From contig CBDCHP010000018.1 of NCBI GenBank assembly GCA_965217265.1, positions 310,001 through 374,000 on the forward strand: a stretch of 64,000 nucleotides of DNA, given 5' to 3'. The DNA is from JAGRGG01 sp965217265 (lineage in GTDB: Bacteria > Pseudomonadota > Alphaproteobacteria > Geminicoccales > Geminicoccaceae). Made by a program: the position numbers and the translations under genes. The notes under the pieces are model-generated. The model saw only the letters and a list, made by a program, of their open reading frames with translations, did not search any database and was not told where the DNA came from. Positions 60,498-64,000 of the stretch are shown here, in pieces (positions within the stretch are counted from its first letter, which is position 1; the number at the start of each line of letters is the position of its first letter).

Positions 60498-61196
60498 ATG
60501 AGCCAGAAGCGTGACATCGCCCCCACCCCCGCGAGCGAGATCGACGCTTTCGTCGAGGCCGTTCGCGCGACCCCCTCGTCCGGCGGCGGCAGCCGCGGCC
60601 GGCTGATCTTCGCCCTCGACGCCACCGCGTCGCGCAAACCGACCTGGGACACGGCCTGCGACCTGCAGGCGTCGATGTTCATGGAGGCCGAGCGCCTGGG
60701 CGGGCTCGACGTGCAGCTCGCCTTCTACCGCGGCTACCAGGAGTGCAAGGCCGGGCGCTGGGTCAAGAACCCCGCCGAACTCGTTCGGCAGATGGGCAAG
60801 GTCGATTGCCGCGCCGGGCGCACCCAGATCGGCCGCATCCTGCGCCACGCCCTGAACGAGCACGACAAGGCCCGCGTCAACGCGCTCGTCTTCATCGGCG
60901 ACGCGATGGAGGAGCACATCGACGAGCTCGGCCACGCGGCCGGGGCGCTGGGCTTGGCCGGCGTGCGCACCTTCATGTTCCAAGAGGGCACCGATCCCGC
61001 CGTGAGCGAAGCCTACAAGGAAGTCGCCCGCCTGACCCGGGGCGCTCACTGTCGCTTCTCCGCCAGCGCGCCGGACGAGTTGCGCCGCCTGCTCCGCGCG
61101 GTTGCCGCCTACGCCAGCGGCGGCGGCGCGGCGCTCAAGGCCCTGTCCGCCCGCGAGGGCGGGCCGGTCGCCCTGATCGAGCGGCAGGTACGCTGA
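60498..61196 (+). CDS. VWA-domain protein
   Basis: This 232-residue cytoplasmic protein has a von Willebrand factor A fold. LIFALDATASRKPTWD carries a MIDAS-like DxTxS motif, QLAFYRGYQECKAGRW follows and ALVFIGDAMEEHIDEL supplies the third metal loop. Such proteins often act with chaperones or AAA+ ATPases to assemble metal or protein complexes. Here the gene is followed by a J-domain gene. ATG 60498 has AAGG close upstream. An open frame further upstream overlaps marC and is not used. Confidence 0.88.
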   Translation: MSQKRDIAPTPASEIDAFVEAVRATPSSGGGSRGRLIFALDATASRKPTWDTACDLQASMFMEAERLGGLDVQLAFYRGYQECKAGRWVKNPAELVRQMGKVDCRAGRTQIGRILRHALNEHDKARVNALVFIGDAMEEHIDELGHAAGALGLAGVRTFMFQEGTDPAVSEAYKEVARLTRGAHCRFSASAPDELRRLLRAVAAYASGGGAALKALSAREGGPVALIERQVR

Positions 61197-61224
61197 CGAT
61201 CCGCGGCGCGATCATGGGTGTTCC

Positions 61225-61938
61225 ATGAGCGGCAGCCTTATCCTTCTCCTCGGCGCTCTCGTGCTCGCCGGCTTGGCGCTGCGCGGGTTCGTCAGGGCCT
61301 CGCCGCACACCATCGTGCGCGGGCTGCGGGCGTTCGCGACCGCCTTCGGCGCGCTCGCCAGCACGGGCCTGCTCTTCGCCGGGCGCTACGGCATCGCGCT
61401 CGTCGCCTTGTGCGCCACGGGCTTCGCTTTTTGGAGCCTGCGCCAGCACTCGCAGGGCGCCACGGCCTGGGACGCGGGCGGCGGCGGTGGCGACGAGGCC
61501 GCGGTCGGGATCGAGACGCGCTACTTGAACATGCGCCTCGATCGCGCCAGCGGCGAGGTCAGCGGCGAGGTGCGAATGGGCGCGTTCGCCGGCCGGGGCC
61601 TCGCGTCGATGGGGCAGGGCGAACTGCTCGACCTCTTGGCCGAGGTCGTCCGCGAGGACGGCAAGAGCGTGCCCTTGCTCGAAACCTACCTCGATCGCCG
61701 TTTCGCCGACTGGCGCTCGGACGCGGGCGCCGGGACTGGATCGGGGGCACCCGCGGGCGACGCGCCGATGGACGCCGGCTTGGCGCGCAAGATCCTGGGC
61801 GTCGAGGAAGGGGCCACGCCCGACGAGGTCCGCCAAGCCCATCGTCGGTTGATGGGGCTCCACCCCGATCGCGGCGGCAGCGATTACCTCGCCGGGCAGA
61901 TCAACCGGGCGCGTGATATTCTGCTCGGCAAGCGCTGA
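61225..61938 (+). CDS. Membrane-anchored J-domain protein
   Basis: This 237-residue protein has hydrophobic segments at about 2-22 and 37-70, then a soluble part. A J-domain occupies the C-terminus (about 180-237). KILGVEEGATPDEVRQAHRR is helix II and the HPD loop is in MGLHPDRGGSDY. The location of the J-domain at the C-terminus of a membrane protein is like the Pam18/DjlC type. It would stimulate DnaK at the membrane. The start ATG 61225 is 28 bases after the VWA gene, and they are likely cotranscribed. Confidence 0.88.
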   Translation: MSGSLILLLGALVLAGLALRGFVRASPHTIVRGLRAFATAFGALASTGLLFAGRYGIALVALCATGFAFWSLRQHSQGATAWDAGGGGGDEAAVGIETRYLNMRLDRASGEVSGEVRMGAFAGRGLASMGQGELLDLLAEVVREDGKSVPLLETYLDRRFADWRSDAGAGTGSGAPAGDAPMDAGLARKILGVEEGATPDEVRQAHRRLMGLHPDRGGSDYLAGQINRARDILLGKR

Positions 61939-62083
61939 GCGCGCCTCGGTACGGCATTTTTTGTCTCGGATTAACACATTGCGGGCTAAGCTTGTGCTAG
62001 ATAGCGCTCGGCTGCGTGCGTCGTTGCCTTCTGGCTGAGGCCCGAAGATTGCAACCGGCCGTGCGTTGACGCTTTGATGTACT

Positions 62084-62114
62084 ATCGTCCCCGCGTCGCC
62101 TCGGCGGGGACGAT
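62084..62114. terminator. Strong hairpin in the galU leader
   Basis: Perfect 11-base arms (ATCGTCCCCGC and complement) around a 9-base loop lie 36 bases before galU and are followed by GCTGTTTTGT. It could end upstream transcription or act as an attenuator in the galU leader, but the T-tract is short. Confidence 0.5.
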
Positions 62115-62150
62115 GCTGTTTTGTGCCCGTGTTCTTGGATGGGGAGTTAA

Positions 62151-63023
62151 ATGACCACCGTTCGTAAAGTCGTGTTTCCCGTGGCGGGGCTCGGCACCCG
62201 TATGCTGCCGGCGACCCGTGTCCTGCCCAAGGAGATGCTGCCGGTCATCGACAAGCCCATCATTCAGTACGCGCTGGAGGAGGCGGCCGCGGCCGGCTGC
62301 GAGCAGTTCATCTTCGTGACCGGCCGCGGCAAGTCGATCATCGAGGATCATTTCGACCGCGCGTTCGAGCTGTTCCAGACGTTGGAAGAGAAGCAAAAGC
62401 GTACCGCTTTGGAGCAGTTGACCTACGAGACGCCGGAGCCGGGCAAGGTCCTCTTCACCCGTCAGCAGGAGCCGCGGGGCCTGGGCCACGCCGTCTGGTG
62501 TGCCCGGCATCTCGTCGAGGGCGAGGCGTTCGGCGTCATCCTGGTCGACGACCTGATCCACAGCGAGACGCCCTGCATGGGCCAGTTGGCCGGGGCGCAC
62601 GCGAAGACCGGCGGCAACGTCGTTGCCGTCATGGAGGTGCCGGACGAGCAGACCAAGCGCTACGGCATCGTCGATCCGGGCGCGCGCGAGGGCGACCTCG
62701 TCGAGGTGCGCGGCCTCGTCGAGAAGCCGGACCCGGCCGACGCGCCTTCCAGGCTCGCCGTCATTGGCCGCTATATCCTCACCCCGCAGATCTTCGACCA
62801 CCTCTCAAGGCACCGGCCCGGCGCCGGCGGCGAGATCCAGCTCACCGACGCCATGGAGAGCCTGATCGGCCGCCAGCCCTTCCACGGGCTGCGCTTCGAG
62901 GGGCGCCGCTTCGACTGCGGCGACAAGATGGGCTACCTCGAAGCGATCGTGGCGCTCGGCCTTGAGCGCGAGGAGCTGCGCGACGATTTCCGGCTGCTCC
63001 TCGACCGTTATAACGCCAGCTGA
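62151..63023 (+). CDS. galU: UTP--glucose-1-phosphate uridylyltransferase
   Basis: This 290-residue nucleotidyltransferase makes UDP-glucose. The nucleotide-binding motif is GLGTRMLPATRVLPKEML, the substrate region is VIDKPIIQYALEEA, and FVTGRGKSIIEDHFD and GLGHAVWCARH follow. RFDCGDKMGYLEAIVALGL ends the conserved core. ATG 62151 follows GGGGAG. ugd begins 18 bases later, so the pair makes UDP-glucose and UDP-glucuronate for LPS or capsule. Confidence 0.96.
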   Translation: MTTVRKVVFPVAGLGTRMLPATRVLPKEMLPVIDKPIIQYALEEAAAAGCEQFIFVTGRGKSIIEDHFDRAFELFQTLEEKQKRTALEQLTYETPEPGKVLFTRQQEPRGLGHAVWCARHLVEGEAFGVILVDDLIHSETPCMGQLAGAHAKTGGNVVAVMEVPDEQTKRYGIVDPGAREGDLVEVRGLVEKPDPADAPSRLAVIGRYILTPQIFDHLSRHRPGAGGEIQLTDAMESLIGRQPFHGLRFEGRRFDCGDKMGYLEAIVALGLEREELRDDFRLLLDRYNAS

Positions 63024-63041
63024 TTACGGGAACTTTGATCC

Positions 63042-64000
63042 ATGCGTATCGCGATGATCGGGACGGGCTACGTCGGCCTCGTCTCTGGTGCCTGCTTTGC
63101 CGAATTCGGCCTCGACGTGGTCTGCGTCGACAAGGACGCGGCCAAGGTCGAGACCCTGCGTCAGGGCGGCATTCCCATTTATGAGCCCGGCCTCGACGCG
63201 CTGGTCGCCCGCCACACCGAGGCGGGACGGCTCACCTTCTCGACCGATCTTAAAGAGGCGGTCCGCGGGTCGGACGCCGTCTTCATCGCGGTCGGCACCC
63301 CCACCCGCCGCGGTGACGGCCACGCCGACCTGACTTACGTCTTCAGTGCTGCCGAGGAGATCGCGGACGCGATCGAGCGGCCGACCGTCGTCGTCACCAA
63401 GTCGACGGTTCCGGTCGGCACCGGGCGCAAGCTCCAGCGCCTGTTCAAGCTGCGCCGGCCCGACATGGAGATCGACGTCGCCTCGAACCCAGAATTTTTG
63501 CGCGAGGGCTCGGCGATCGAAGATTTCCTGCGCCCCGACCGGGTCGTCTGCGGCGTCGAGAGCGCGCACGCCCGCGCGGTCATGGAGCAGGCCTACCGCC
63601 CGCTCAACCTGATCGAGACGCCGATCCTGTTCACCGCCCTTGAGACGGCCGAACTGATCAAGTACGCGACCAACAGCTACCTCGCCACCAAGATCACCTT
63701 CATCAACGAGTTGTCGGACTTGTGCGAGCGGGTCGGCGCCGACGTGCAGGTGGTGGCCAAGGGCATGGGCCTCGACGGCCGCATCGGCCGCAAGTTCCTA
63801 CACGCGGGGCCGGGCTACGGCGGCTCGTGCTTTCCCAAGGACACGCTGGCGCTGCTGCGCACCGGCGAGCAGTACAACAGCCCCTTGCGCATCGTCGAGA
63901 CCGTCGTCAGCGTCAACGACCACCGCAAGCGCCGCATGGTGCACAAGGTGATCGGCGCCTGCGGCGGCTCGGTCACGGGCAAGCGGATCGGGGTCCTGGG
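63042..64000 (+). CDS. ugd: UDP-glucose 6-dehydrogenase, N-terminal part (partial)
   Basis: The open frame starts at ATG 63042 and leaves the window at 64000 without a stop, giving 319 residues of about 430 expected. The NAD motif MIGTGYVGLVSGACFAEFG lies at the start, VAVGTPTRRGDG-like sequence and TKSTVPVGTGRKL follow, then ASNPEFLREGSAIEDFLRPD. The catalytic cysteine is in GPGYGGSCFPKDTLAL. It oxidises UDP-glucose to UDP-glucuronate. Its place 18 bases after galU is usual for exopolysaccharide precursor genes. Confidence 0.95.
   Translation, partial: MRIAMIGTGYVGLVSGACFAEFGLDVVCVDKDAAKVETLRQGGIPIYEPGLDALVARHTEAGRLTFSTDLKEAVRGSDAVFIAVGTPTRRGDGHADLTYVFSAAEEIADAIERPTVVVTKSTVPVGTGRKLQRLFKLRRPDMEIDVASNPEFLREGSAIEDFLRPDRVVCGVESAHARAVMEQAYRPLNLIETPILFTALETAELIKYATNSYLATKITFINELSDLCERVGADVQVVAKGMGLDGRIGRKFLHAGPGYGGSCFPKDTLALLRTGEQYNSPLRIVETVVSVNDHRKRRMVHKVIGACGGSVTGKRIGVL

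Noticed and set aside
1..64000. CRISPR array or a known anti-phage system.
   Set aside because: No regularly spaced direct repeats, cas genes or recognisable defence effectors were found on either strand. AddAB and TatD are housekeeping here.

Overview
The window is GC-rich chromosomal DNA, with coding on both strands and many GTG or TTG starts. It most resembles an alphaproteobacterium of the Rhodospirillales type. That view rests on gene neighbourhoods and protein character: AddAB instead of RecBCD, a short HPr kinase beside RapZ and a mannose-type EIIA, the KdsD-LptA-LptB-RpoN block, a PAS_5-like protein, and a NDUFA9-like dehydratase. No species is assigned. Most of the window is core housekeeping sequence. 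I see no phage, plasmid origin or CRISPR array.

Layout. 0-0.8 kb: the end of a Csu-type chaperone-usher pilus operon (usher C-terminus and a spore-coat-U domain pilin). 1.1-8.1 kb: a plus-strand run for cell wall and replication (lytic transglycosylase, RlpA, DD-carboxypeptidase, tmk, holB, metG, tatD). 8.4-12.6 kb: PAS protein, cysK, DksA/TraR-like zinc finger, obgE, rpmA, rplU. 12.9-17.8 kb: zinc-ribbon membrane protein, secreted phosphoesterase, glutamine-synthetase-like ligase. 17.9-26.1 kb (minus): trxA, addA, addB, amgK-like kinase, tsaE. 26.2-30.1 kb (minus): ahcY and a regulatory PTS set (ptsH, EIIA-Man, rapZ, hprK, ptsN). 30.4-32.2 kb: a broken ArsR-type regulator, a NDUFA9-like protein and tRNA-Leu(CAG). 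32.3-36.8 kb: rnd, kdsD, lptA, lptB, rpoN. 37-45 kb: uppP, gltD, gltB and a SpoU methyltransferase. 45-51 kb: FucP-like transporter, acyl-CoA synthetase, apaG, trkH and a lipoprotein. 51.1-54.1 kb: a decay island with a dead IS5-type element and two truncated, fused pseudogenes (MFS transporter and GMC oxidoreductase). 54.1-57.3 kb: an acetoin-dehydrogenase-type operon. 57.4-62 kb: small stress and membrane genes. 62.1-64 kb: galU and the start of ugd.

The most distinctive feature is a dispersed family of about 130-150 bp imperfect palindromes. There are six near-complete copies (10.2, 26.1, 44.9, 46.7, 57.3 and 59.7 kb) and two truncated or degenerate ones (12.7 and 30.2 kb). Each has GC-rich outer arms, then a pyrimidine tract facing a purine tract, then an inner asymmetric palindrome. 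The copies lie only between genes and often touch stop codons. Three fill convergent gaps, where they could act as bidirectional terminators. One sits directly before tsaE and appears to supply its ribosome binding site. They look like a REP- or MITE-type element.

How the genes fit together. The wall genes share peptidoglycan and undecaprenyl metabolism. rpoN, the PTS set, gltBD and the glutamine-synthetase-like ligase all concern nitrogen and carbon signalling. kdsD, lptA, lptB, uppP, galU and ugd serve envelope polysaccharide and LPS. Some genes usually found with these blocks are not where expected: lptC between kdsD and lptA, murU after the amgK-like gene, and hpf after rpoN.
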